Assembly (NCBI GenBank): GCA_021300125.1
Contig: JAJTHX010000117.1
Location: forward strand, 1-13,110
DNA from: Betaproteobacteria bacterium
GTDB taxonomy: Bacteria > Pseudomonadota > Gammaproteobacteria > Burkholderiales > SG8-41
Length of the DNA: 13,110 nucleotides
Direction of reading: 5' to 3'
Positions within the stretch are counted from its first letter, which is position 1; each line of letters begins with the position of its first letter. Under the pieces are notes generated by a model. That model was given only the letters and a program-made list of their open reading frames with translations. It did not search any database and had not been told where the DNA came from. The position numbers were made by a program, and so were the translations under genes. This document shows, piece by piece, positions 6,859 to 13,110 of the stretch.

Positions 6859-7562
6859 CGCGCCGCAGTGCGCGCCACCACCCAGCCGCACACGGAGGCG
6901 GCACCCGCCTTCTTCAGGCTGCCGGCGAGTTCATCGAGCGTGGAACCGGTGGTCAGCACATCATCCACAACCACCACATGCTTGCCGCGCAGTTCGGCGA
7001 GTGTGACAAAGGCGCCGCGGATGTTGCGCCGCCGCTCGGGCCAGGGCAGGCGCGACTGCGGCGCGGTATCGCGCAGCTTGATGCAGGCTGTCGCATCCAC
7101 CGGCGCATCGAGCGCCATGGCGGCCAGGCGCGCCAGCTCCAGGGCCTGGTTGTAGCCGCGTTCGCGCAGGCGCGCAGCGGAAAGCGGCATCGGCACGATG
7201 ACATCTGCGTCTGCCGGCGCGCAACCTGCGAGCAGACTGGCAAGTCCCCGCAGCAGATGAAGACGGCCGCTGTATTTGGCCTGCTGGATCAGGCCGTCGA
7301 GGGGGAAGGCGTAGCGGCAGGCGGCATGCACGCGGTCATAGCGCGGCGGATGGGCCAGGCATCGTCCGCAAAGGCCGGGCGATGACAGGGGTTGCGCGCA
7401 TTGCCGGCAAAACGCTGCGCCCAGCCGGGGCAGGTCTTCGCGGCAGGCCTTGCAAAAGCTGTCTGCGCTGGCCGGAGCGCCACAGCAGACGCAGCCGGTA
7501 CCCAGGGCATGATCCAGCTTGTTAAAAAACAAGCGACTGAAATTTGACAAAAAGCCGTGCAT
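6855..7562 (-). CDS. comF: ComF family phosphoribosyltransferase-like protein
   Basis: A 235-residue ComF/GntX-family protein. Four CxxC pairs (C24/C27, C37/C40, C52/C55, C65/C68) form the N-terminal zinc-binding region. The C-terminal type I phosphoribosyltransferase fold carries the PRPP-binding motif VVVVDDVLTTGST (about residues 196-208) and the RERGYNQA loop. ComF is needed for single-strand DNA handling during natural transformation in some bacteria; its enzymatic role is not settled. A TGA lies in frame two codons upstream of ATG 7562, so the gene cannot start earlier; that ATG has no clear Shine-Dalgarno, and a downstream TTG start is possible. It is a single gene, convergent with mshN and divergent from bioB, and nothing here links it functionally to either neighbour. 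Confidence 0.9.
   Translation of the reverse strand: MHGFLSNFSRLFFNKLDHALGTGCVCCGAPASADSFCKACREDLPRLGAAFCRQCAQPLSSPGLCGRCLAHPPRYDRVHAACRYAFPLDGLIQQAKYSGRLHLLRGLASLLAGCAPADADVIVPMPLSAARLRERGYNQALELARLAAMALDAPVDATACIKLRDTAPQSRLPWPERRRNIRGAFVTLAELRGKHVVVVDDVLTTGSTLDELAGSLKKAGAASVCGWVVARTAAR
7517..7534. repeat. Perfect 7-base inverted repeat within the comF 5' end
   Basis: GCTTGTT, four A, AACAAGC: a perfect 7-base stem with a 4-base loop, inside codons near the comF N-terminus and ten bases upstream of the bioB -35 candidate. It could be an operator for the divergent promoters or a hairpin in comF mRNA. It does not match the BirA, BioR or BioQ boxes I know. Function is unknown. Confidence 0.45.
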
Positions 7563-7572
7563 CTGTCAGGAT
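7544..7572 (+). promoter_or_regulatory. Candidate bioB operon promoter overlapping the comF start
   Basis: A perfect -35 TTGACA (7544-7549), a 17-base spacer, and CAGGAT (7567-7572) preceded by TGT, giving an extended -10. Transcription would start near 7579, with about 53 bases of AT-rich leader before the bioB ATG. The element overlaps the comF start codon (7560-7562), so transcription from it would compete with comF expression. No BirA-type operator (TTGTAAACC-N14/15-GGTTTACAA) is visible here. Confidence 0.5.
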
Positions 7573-7631
7573 TGAAAATGTAAGTGTTTGTTATTATTAA
7601 GTATTTTTTAATTTTTACTGGAATTGTGAGT

Positions 7632-8657
7632 ATGGACAACCTCAGCACCGCAAGCCCGGCCGGCGCTTCCCTGATGACCGATAACGAGTGCCGCCCGTCT
7701 CAGGCCGACAGCGCGGCCCGCTGGAGCGTGGCGGCGGTGGAAGCCCTGTTCGGACTCCCGTTCAACGACCTGCTGTTTCGCGCACAGCAGGTGCATCGCG
7801 AACACCACGACGCCAACGCCGTGCAGCTGTCGACGCTGCTCTCGATCAAGACCGGTGGCTGCCCCGAGGACTGCGGCTATTGTCCGCAGGCGGCGCGTTA
7901 TCACACCGGGGTCGAGAACCAGGCGCTGATGAGCCTGGAGGATGTTGTGGCGGCAGCGAAGCAGGCGCGCGAGCACGGTGCGACGCGCTTCTGCATGGGC
8001 GCAGCCTGGCGCGGCCCGAAGCAGCGCGACCTCGATCGCGTGGCCGAGATGGTGAGGGCCGTACGCGGGCTGGGCATGGAAACCTGCGCGACGCTGGGCA
8101 TGCTCAAGCCCGGCCAGGCGGGGCAGCTGCGCGAAGCCGGCCTCGACTACTACAACCACAACATCGACACTGCCGAGGACAATTACGCGAATATCATCTC
8201 GACGCGTGACTACGGTGACCGCATCGACACGCTGGAACAGGTGCGCGAAGCCGGCCTGCACGTTTGCTGCGGCGGCATCGTCGGCATGGGCGAGTCGCGT
8301 AACGCGCGTGCCAAGCTGATTGCACAGCTTGCCAACATGGATCCCTGTCCGGAATCGGTGCCGATCAACAACCTGGTGCAGGTCCCGGGCACGCCGCTCA
8401 ACGGCACCGACAAGCTCGACCCGCTGGAATTCGTGCGCACCATTGCCTGTGCGCGGATCACCATGCCCAGGGCGATGGTTCGCCTGTCCGCCGGCCGCCA
8501 GGAACTTGGGGACGCGGTTCAGGTGCTGTGCTTCATGGCAGGGGCCAACTCGATTTTCTACGGCGAGAAGCTGCTCACCACCGGCAACCCGGATGTCGAG
8601 AACGACCGCTCACTGTTCGCGCGGCTGGGCCTGAAACCGCTCGCGCCCTCTGTCTGA
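7632..8657 (+). CDS. bioB: Biotin synthase BioB (radical SAM)
   Basis: About 341 residues. BioB inserts sulfur into dethiobiotin, the last step of biotin synthesis, using a [4Fe-4S] cluster with S-adenosylmethionine and a second, sacrificial Fe-S cluster. The radical-SAM motif is CPEDCGYC (C77, C81, C84), followed by PQAARYHTG. Other conserved blocks are [36 protein letters not shown], the Arg in MVRLSAGR, and [20 protein letters not shown]. Relative to E. coli BioB the N-terminus carries about 24 extra residues. I chose ATG 7632 because GGA at 7620-7622 provides a spaced ribosome binding site. GTG 7584 would add an implausible hydrophobic stretch, and ATG 7674 lacks a Shine-Dalgarno. It heads the operon; bioF begins 11 bases after its stop. 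Confidence 0.96.
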   Translation: MDNLSTASPAGASLMTDNECRPSQADSAARWSVAAVEALFGLPFNDLLFRAQQVHREHHDANAVQLSTLLSIKTGGCPEDCGYCPQAARYHTGVENQALMSLEDVVAAAKQAREHGATRFCMGAAWRGPKQRDLDRVAEMVRAVRGLGMETCATLGMLKPGQAGQLREAGLDYYNHNIDTAEDNYANIISTRDYGDRIDTLEQVREAGLHVCCGGIVGMGESRNARAKLIAQLANMDPCPESVPINNLVQVPGTPLNGTDKLDPLEFVRTIACARITMPRAMVRLSAGRQELGDAVQVLCFMAGANSIFYGEKLLTTGNPDVENDRSLFARLGLKPLAPSV

Positions 8658-8668
8658 GCCGGGTTGCC

Positions 8669-9823
8669 ATGAAGCTCGAACAGGAGCTCGCACAGGAACT
8701 GGCCGCGCGCGAGGCACAGGGCCTGCGCCGCGTGCGCCGGCGCCTCGATTCGCCGCAGCGTGCGCGGGTCGAGGTCGACGGCAGACCCTGCATCGCCTTC
8801 TGCGCGAATGATTACCTGGGCCTTGCTGCCGATCCGAGACTCGCCGCCGCGGCGCGCGAGTCGCTGATGCTGCATGGTGTCGGCGCCGGCGCATCGCACC
8901 TGATCCTCGGCCACAGCCGCGCCCACCAGGCACTGGAGGAGGCGCTGGCGGCGTTTTCAGGCTATCCCGCAGCGCTACTTTTTTCCACCGGCTACATGGC
9001 CAACCTCGGCGCCATCAGCGCGCTGGTGGGCCGCGGTGATGCGGTGTTTGCCGACCGCCTCAACCATGCCTCGCTCAACGATGCCGCATTGCTGTCGAGG
9101 GCGACGTTCAGGCGCTATGCCCACAACGATCTGGACGCGCTGGAACGCCTGCTGGCAACAACGCCCGCGCGCCGCCGACTGGTCGCTACCGATGCCGTGT
9201 TCAGCATGGACGGCGATATCGCCCCGGTGCCCGAACTGATGGCGCTGTGCGAGCGCCACGATGCGCTGCTGTACCTGGATGATGCCCACGGCTTTGGCGT
9301 GCTCGGCGAGCAGGGGCGGGGCACGCTGTCGCACTTTGGCGTGTCCTCCAGCCGCATTGTCTACATGGCGACCCTGGGCAAGGCCGCGGGAGTCAGCGGC
9401 GCCTTTGTCGCGGCATCCGGGCTGGTCGTCGAGACCCTGCTGCAGAACGCGCGGACCTACACCTACACCACGGCAGCGCCACCGCTCCTTGCGCACACCC
9501 TGCTCACCAGCCTTGAACTGATTGCTCGCGAGGAGCCGCGGCGAGAGCAACTGCGCGCGCGCATCGCACAGCTGCGCGAAGGCCTCGCCGGCCTGCCATG
9601 GCAGCTGCTCCCTTCGCGGACGCCGATCCAGCCGCTGATCGTCGGCGACAATGCCGCCGCGCTGGCATTGTCGGCGCGGCTGGCGGAACAGGACATCCTG
9701 GTGCCGGCGATCCGGCCCCCGACAGTACCGCCGGGCACGGCGCGGCTGCGGATCTCGCTGTCCTCTGATCACGGTGCCGCCGATGTCGCCTGTCTCGTTG
9801 CGGCCCTGCGCGCGGCGGCGTGA
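8669..9823 (+). CDS. bioF: 8-amino-7-oxononanoate synthase BioF
   Basis: A 384-residue PLP enzyme, the same length as E. coli BioF. It condenses pimeloyl-ACP (or -CoA) with L-alanine to give KAPA. Conserved residues fall in register with the E. coli enzyme: His133 in DRLNHASL, Asp204 and His207 in LDDAHGFG, and the PLP Schiff-base lysine K238 in ATLGKAAG. FCANDYLGLA (44-53) and GAGASHLILGHSRAH (72-86) are family signatures. ATG 8669 is selected because the protein then starts at the usual family position; the open frame runs back into bioB. Its TGA (9821-9823) shares a base with the bioH ATG, implying coupled translation. Confidence 0.95.
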   Translation: MKLEQELAQELAAREAQGLRRVRRRLDSPQRARVEVDGRPCIAFCANDYLGLAADPRLAAAARESLMLHGVGAGASHLILGHSRAHQALEEALAAFSGYPAALLFSTGYMANLGAISALVGRGDAVFADRLNHASLNDAALLSRATFRRYAHNDLDALERLLATTPARRRLVATDAVFSMDGDIAPVPELMALCERHDALLYLDDAHGFGVLGEQGRGTLSHFGVSSSRIVYMATLGKAAGVSGAFVAASGLVVETLLQNARTYTYTTAAPPLLAHTLLTSLELIAREEPRREQLRARIAQLREGLAGLPWQLLPSRTPIQPLIVGDNAAALALSARLAEQDILVPAIRPPTVPPGTARLRISLSSDHGAADVACLVAALRAAA

Positions 9824-10554
9824 TGGCTTTGCCGCTGGTCGCCCTGCATGGCTGGGGCGCGGATACCCGGGTCTGGCCTGAAGATTTAAAAAAAAGTGAT
9901 GTTTATCAATGGTTTGGTGTAGATCTTCCGGGGCATGGCCGGCAAGCCGCGGTCTCAACCGGGGATTTTGCAATCGCCCTCGAACGCATCGCTGCTGCGG
10001 CGCCCGGACGCTGCCATGTGCTGGGCTGGTCGCTCGGCGCCCAATTTGCGCTGGCCTGGGCTGAGCGCTATCCAGCGCAGGTGGAGCGTCTGGTGCTGAT
10101 CGCTGCAACCCCGCGCTTTGTGGCTGCACCCGGCTGGCCCGCCGGCATGGCGCCACAGAGCTTCGAAGACTTCGCCGCCGCAGTCGAGGGTGAGCCTGCT
10201 GCGGCATGGCGCCGCTTCATGGTGCTTCAGGCACAGGGCGATCTACAGCCCAAAGCAGTGGCGCGCGCACTGCGTTCGGCACTGGGTATGCAGCCTCCAG
10301 CGGCTCCCGCGGCGCTGCGCGATTCGCTGGCCTGGCTTCGACATAACGATCTGCGCCAAACCTGCACCGAAATCAGGCAACCCTGCATGGTCGTTCACGG
10401 CACGGAGGACCGCATCACCCCGCGTGCGGCCGGAGAATGGCTGGCGGCACATCTGCCCGCGGCGCGGCTGCACAGGGTCGAAGGCTCGGCCCACGCACCA
10501 TTCCTTGCGGCGCCGGCAGTTTTTCGCGATGACGTCGAGGCCTTTCTGTCATGA
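9823..10554 (+). CDS. bioH: Pimeloyl-ACP methyl ester carboxylesterase BioH
   Basis: A 243-residue alpha/beta hydrolase. BioH removes the methyl group from pimeloyl-ACP methyl ester, ending the BioC-protected elongation cycle and releasing pimeloyl-ACP for BioF. The catalytic triad is readable: Ser70 in GWSLG, Asp196 in VHGTEDRITP, and His224 in GSAHAPFL. The oxyanion-hole motif LHGWG is near the N-terminus. The start is ATG 9823, overlapping the bioF stop (TGATG); a GTG directly before it (9820) is a less likely alternative. The stop overlaps the bioC ATG (ATGA). Codons 19-37 (about 9880-9935) are unusually AT-rich for this gene and include a run of eight A at 9888-9895; the protein there (DLKKSDVYQWFGVDLPGHG) still aligns with the family. 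Confidence 0.93.
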   Translation: MALPLVALHGWGADTRVWPEDLKKSDVYQWFGVDLPGHGRQAAVSTGDFAIALERIAAAAPGRCHVLGWSLGAQFALAWAERYPAQVERLVLIAATPRFVAAPGWPAGMAPQSFEDFAAAVEGEPAAAWRRFMVLQAQGDLQPKAVARALRSALGMQPPAAPAALRDSLAWLRHNDLRQTCTEIRQPCMVVHGTEDRITPRAAGEWLAAHLPAARLHRVEGSAHAPFLAAPAVFRDDVEAFLS

Positions 10555-11429
10555 GTGCGGCGCAGGCGATCGACAAGCGTGCGGTGCGGCGTTCCTTCGA
10601 CCGCGCAGCAGCCGGCTACGATGCGGCCGCGGTGCTGCAGCAGGAGGTTTGTGCGCGCAGCCTCGAGCGCCTGGCTTTCATCAAGCACCAGCCCTTGCGC
10701 ATCCTTGATGCCGGCTGCGGTACCGGCAATGCCTGGGCCGGTCTCGGGCAGCGCTTCCCGCGCGCCGAACTGATCGCGCTGGACCTCGCGCCGGCGATGC
10801 TGCGCACGGCGCGCAGCCGGCTGCCATGGCACCGGCGCTGGCTGGGCCGGGTGCCGGCAGCCGTCTGCGGCGATCTCGAGGCCCTGCCGCTGAAAGCCGC
10901 GAGCATCGACCTGCTGTGGAGCAATCTGGCGCTGCAGTGGGTGAACGACCTGCCCGCCGCCTTTCGCGAATTACGGCGCGTGCTTGTGCCCGGTGGCTTG
11001 CTGATGTTCGCCACCTTCGGCCCCGATACCCTGAAGGAGCTGCGCGCGGCGCAACCCGGGCCGGCTCGCGGCGGCTTCAACCGCTTCACCGACATGCACG
11101 ATATCGGCGACATGCTGGTGGCGGCAGGGTTTGCCGATCCCGTGATCGACATGGAGCCTTTCACCCTGACCTACGAAAACGTACGCGCGGTCATGCACGA
11201 TCTGAAGGCGATCGGCGCGCACAGCGCTGCGGTGGACCGTCCCGTGGCCCTGGCCGGCAAGTCCTGGCTTGCGGCGCTGGAGCGCAACTACGAGGCATTT
11301 CGCCGTCACGGCCGCCTGCCCGCGACCTTCGAGGTGATCTACGGCCACGCCTGGGCGCCGTTGCCGCGGCGCGGGCCCGGTGGCCGCCCGGTGATCGAAA
11401 TCAGGACCGCTGGCGGAGGGCGGTTATGA
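10551..11429 (+). CDS. bioC: Malonyl-ACP O-methyltransferase BioC
   Basis: A 292-residue class I SAM-dependent methyltransferase. BioC methylates the free carboxyl of malonyl-ACP, disguising it so that fatty acid synthesis can extend it to pimeloyl-ACP methyl ester. The N-terminus (DKRAVRRSFDRAAAGYDAAA) is a BioC signature. Motif I is ILDAGCGTGN (51-60), the acidic end of strand two is in LIALDLAPAML, and LLWSNLALQWVNDLPAAFREL follows as in other BioC proteins. MFATFGPDTLKELR is another strongly conserved BioC block. The ATG overlaps the bioH TGA, and its own TGA overlaps the bioD ATG, so bioH-bioC-bioD form a continuous coupled set. Adjacency to bioH fits the paired roles of the two enzymes. 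Confidence 0.94.
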   Translation: MSAAQAIDKRAVRRSFDRAAAGYDAAAVLQQEVCARSLERLAFIKHQPLRILDAGCGTGNAWAGLGQRFPRAELIALDLAPAMLRTARSRLPWHRRWLGRVPAAVCGDLEALPLKAASIDLLWSNLALQWVNDLPAAFRELRRVLVPGGLLMFATFGPDTLKELRAAQPGPARGGFNRFTDMHDIGDMLVAAGFADPVIDMEPFTLTYENVRAVMHDLKAIGAHSAAVDRPVALAGKSWLAALERNYEAFRRHGRLPATFEVIYGHAWAPLPRRGPGGRPVIEIRTAGGGRL

Positions 11430-12154
11430 ACGGCGGACGTTACCGTGGTGCGGGGCGAGGCCTGTTCGTGGCCGGCACCGATACAGGTGTCGGCAAGACG
11501 CGGGTGTCGGTATTGCTGCTGCACGCGTTCAATGCCCGGGGGTGGCGTACCGCGGCGATGAAGCCGGTGGCCGCAGGCGCGCGACGCCGCGGCAGCGCCT
11601 GGCACAACGAAGACGTGGAACAGCTGCGCGCCGCGGCGAGCCTGCGTTCACCGCGGGTATCGGTCAATCCCTACTGCTTTGCGCCGCCGATCGCGCCCCA
11701 CATAGCCGCCGCAGAAGCGGGCGTCAGGATCGAGCTACCGCGCATCCGCGCAGCCTACCGCGATCTTGCGCGTGCCGCGGATCTGGTGGTGGTGGAGGGC
11801 GCCGGCGGATTGCTGGTGCCGATCGACGGGTGCCGTGACACTGCCGATATCGCGCTGAAGCTGGATCTGCCCGTGGTGCTGGTAGTGGGCCTGCGCCTGG
11901 GGTGCATCAACCATGCGCTGCTGACAGTCGCAGCGCTGCGCTCTCGCGGTCTTGTGCTCGCGGGCTGGGTTGCCAACTCGATCGTGCCCAGGATGGCGCG
12001 TCGTGAACAGAATATCGCCGCACTGCGCGCACGTATCCCGGCGCCCTTGCTCGGGCTCATTCCGCATCAGCGCAGGTCCGACCCCAGGTCGCTGTCGAAG
12101 CGACTGGACATTGACCCGCTGATCCGGGGCATTTCAGAGGGAAAACTGAACTGA
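11426..12154 (+). CDS. bioD: Dethiobiotin synthetase BioD
   Basis: A 242-residue ATP-dependent carboxylase that closes the ureido ring of DAPA to give dethiobiotin, the substrate of BioB. The P-loop is GTDTGVGKT (17-25), followed by MKPVAAG (45-51), the substrate loop NPYCFAPPIAPHIAA (81-95), the EGAGGLLVP motif (124-132), and VVGLRLGCINHALLT (153-167). ATG 11426 overlaps the bioC stop; the open frame extends upstream only as an overlap with bioC. A few extra residues precede the usual BioD start (FVAGTDT). It is the last gene of the biotin operon. No T-tailed terminator hairpin is seen in the 74-base gap that follows. Confidence 0.95.
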   Translation: MNGGRYRGAGRGLFVAGTDTGVGKTRVSVLLLHAFNARGWRTAAMKPVAAGARRRGSAWHNEDVEQLRAAASLRSPRVSVNPYCFAPPIAPHIAAAEAGVRIELPRIRAAYRDLARAADLVVVEGAGGLLVPIDGCRDTADIALKLDLPVVLVVGLRLGCINHALLTVAALRSRGLVLAGWVANSIVPRMARREQNIAALRARIPAPLLGLIPHQRRSDPRSLSKRLDIDPLIRGISEGKLN

Positions 12155-12171
12155 TTCAAGGGCTTTCGCGG

Positions 12172-12201
12172 TTGCGACCAACCCTGCCGTTATGCTAAAG
12201 T
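12172..12201 (+). promoter_or_regulatory. Candidate promoter for the DUF2244-coxB operon
   Basis: TTGCGA at 12172-12177 (-35), an 18-base spacer, and TAAAGT at 12196-12201 preceded by TGC, an extended -10. The start point would be near 12208, about 20 bases before the DUF2244 start codon. A short inverted repeat GGTTG-CGAC-CAACC (12170-12183) overlaps the -35 and has no T-run, so it is not a terminator. Confidence 0.45.
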
Positions 12202-12228
12202 CCATTCGTTTGAAAAAAGTGAGCGCAC

Positions 12229-12738
12229 GTGCAAACCATGCGATGGTCAGAACGGCCGGCATTTGATGCCTACATGGCGTGTGAAGGATCGTGCGAAGGG
12301 CAAGGCCTGCGCTACTTCAGGCGTCGTTGCAGTTCATTCGACCGGCGGCTGCTTGCGGTGGTGCTCGGGTCACTGGCCTTTTTTTCCTTGGTGGTTGCAA
12401 TCGCGTTTGCGCTGGCAGGTGCATGGATGATCATTCCCTTCGCCGGCCTTGAAATCGCGGCGCTGTCCGCCGCAGCATGGTGGGCTGCCCGCCGTTCCGG
12501 CGATTTCGAGCGCATCGCCCTGGACGATGGCCGCATCACGGTAGAAACCGGGCACGGCGGCCGACTGGAACGGCACGAGTTTCATACCGGGTGGGCGAGG
12601 CTGGTGACTGCCGCGGACGGTTCGATGGCCCTGCGTTCGCATGGACGCGAGATCGTCATCGGCCGCTACTGCGGCGAGGAGAGCCGCAAGGTGCTGGCGC
12701 GCGAGCTGCGCGACCGCCTCGCGGCACGCGGGTTTTGA
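12229..12738 (+). CDS. DUF2244 family membrane protein
   Basis: About 169 residues (166 if ATG 12238 is used). The GTG at 12229 is preferred because GTGAG (12219-12223) sits five bases before it. Two adjacent hydrophobic helices (about residues 41-63 and 66-86) contain the AIAFALAGAWMIIPFAGLEI block characteristic of DUF2244. A charged, beta-rich cytoplasmic domain follows (IALDDGRITVETGHGG... to the C-terminal REIVIGRYCGEESRKVLARELRDRL). Members are small inner-membrane proteins of unknown function, often encoded beside cytochrome c oxidase genes. Here coxB begins 31 bases downstream, supporting a link to oxidase assembly or regulation, although that is inference from context. The N-terminal 27 residues, with Cys18 and Cys22 (CEGSC), show no motif I recognise. 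Confidence 0.85.
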   Translation: MQTMRWSERPAFDAYMACEGSCEGQGLRYFRRRCSSFDRRLLAVVLGSLAFFSLVVAIAFALAGAWMIIPFAGLEIAALSAAAWWAARRSGDFERIALDDGRITVETGHGGRLERHEFHTGWARLVTAADGSMALRSHGREIVIGRYCGEESRKVLARELRDRLAARGF

Positions 12739-12755
12739 GCAGGTCAACGGGTAAC

Positions 12756-12760
12756 GGGAG
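12756..12760 (+). promoter_or_regulatory. Ribosome binding site for coxB
   Basis: GGGAG ends nine bases before ATG 12770, the only well-placed Shine-Dalgarno in the DUF2244-coxB gap. It supports the coxB start chosen here. Confidence 0.55.
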
Positions 12761-12769
12761 CGGTTGAGT

Positions 12770-13110
12770 ATGAGCAAGACGTGGATGCACAAGGGCGCGG
12801 CGGCCTGCGCGCTGTTTTTCTGGGCGGTCTCGGCCTGGGCTGAAAGCCAGATCAGGCATTACCAGCTTAATCTGCAGACGCCGCAGACCCTGCTCGGTGA
12901 AAAGATCTACGACCTGCACACCATCATCACCGTCATCTGCTTCGTGATTTTCGTTGGTGTCTTCGCTTTCATGTTCTACGCCGTGTTCAAGCACCGCAAG
13001 TCGGTCGGCTATAAGGCTGCGCAGTTCCACGAAAATACTGCGGTCGAGGTGGCGTGGACGCTGATCCCCTTTGTGATCCTGATCGCCATGGCGGTGCCTG
13101 CGACCGGCAC
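12770..13110 (+). CDS. coxB: Cytochrome c oxidase subunit II (CoxB), N-terminal part
   Basis: The frame is open from ATG 12770 to the window edge, giving 113 codons plus two bases; the 3' end lies outside. An N-terminal signal-like segment (MSKTWMHKGAAACALFFWAVSAWA) probably ends before ESQ. The first membrane helix follows GEKIYDLH (core IITVICFVIFVGVFAFMFYA). Then comes HRKSVGY, and the block ENTAVEVAWTLIPFVILIAM, the conserved entry to the second helix in bacterial CoxB. The CuA-binding cupredoxin domain would lie beyond the window, so the copper ligands cannot be checked. Subunit II accepts electrons from cytochrome c in the periplasm. The GGGAG ribosome binding site and the DUF2244 gene upstream agree with the start of an aa3-type oxidase operon. 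Confidence 0.95.
   Translation, partial: MSKTWMHKGAAACALFFWAVSAWAESQIRHYQLNLQTPQTLLGEKIYDLHTIITVICFVIFVGVFAFMFYAVFKHRKSVGYKAAQFHENTAVEVAWTLIPFVILIAMAVPATG

Noticed and set aside
5808..6904. Long antisense open frames opposite mshN
   Set aside because: They have Arg/Pro/Ala-rich low-complexity composition typical of GC-rich shadow frames, overlap one another, and show no recognisable domain.
7584..7631. Upstream in-frame GTG start for bioB giving a hydrophobic N-terminus
   Set aside because: The added residues come from an AT-rich spacer, do not resemble BioB, and would make a cytoplasmic enzyme begin with a membrane-like stretch.
8975..10207. 410-codon open frame on the minus strand across bioF and bioH
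   Set aside because: It lies opposite two clearly identified enzymes with catalytic residues in register. Its own sequence is Arg/Gln-rich without motifs.
12170..12183. GGTTG-CGAC-CAACC hairpin after bioD
   Set aside because: Short stem, no following T run, and it overlaps the -35 of a promoter candidate. Not annotated as a terminator.

Overview
The window looks like chromosome from a GC-rich Gram-negative proteobacterium, most likely a betaproteobacterium. This rests on the protein sequences (for example the BioB N-terminus and the start of cytochrome oxidase subunit II) and on the block comF | bioB-F-H-C-D | DUF2244-coxB. Genus cannot be fixed by eye. I see no rRNA, tRNA, CRISPR array, insertion sequence or phage gene.

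Region 1 (1-6858, + strand) is part of a mannose-sensitive haemagglutinin (MSHA)-type type IV pilus locus. It opens with the last codons of a DUF6701 / MshQ-like surface protein. A 197-base AT-richer gap follows, with a possible CRP-type palindrome, an extended -10 promoter candidate and a 10-base tandem repeat. Then come seven tightly packed genes: mshI (PilM-like), a PilN-like gene, mshJ (PilO-like), mshK (PilP-like), mshL (secretin lipoprotein), mshM (ExeA-like AAA ATPase) and mshN (membrane-anchored TPR protein). Together they would build the inner-membrane platform, periplasmic bridge and outer-membrane pore. The motor ATPase (mshE), platform protein (mshG), pilins and prepilin peptidase are not in the window. 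The series ends at mshN.

Region 2 (6855-7562, - strand) is comF, a zinc-ribbon phosphoribosyltransferase-family protein. It runs tail-to-tail into mshN, the two sharing a 4-base TTAA at their stop codons, and head-to-head with bioB.

Region 3 (7632-12154, + strand) is a compact biotin operon, bioB-bioF-bioH-bioC-bioD. BioC and BioH make the pimeloyl-ACP starter, and BioF, BioD and BioB carry out three of the four ring-assembly steps. The DAPA aminotransferase gene bioA is absent here. A good promoter candidate for the operon (consensus -35, 17-base spacer, extended -10) lies on top of the comF start codon.

Region 4 (12155-13110) holds a 74-base gap with an extended -10 promoter candidate, a DUF2244 membrane protein, and the first 113 codons of coxB, which runs off the window. 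The start of an aerobic cytochrome c oxidase operon is the likely context.

All recognisable genes belong to known families and I found no convincing undescribed system. The points most worth a second look are the rearranged and incomplete MSHA locus, the regulatory gap before mshI, the bioB promoter embedded in comF, and an AT-rich patch with an A8 run inside bioH.
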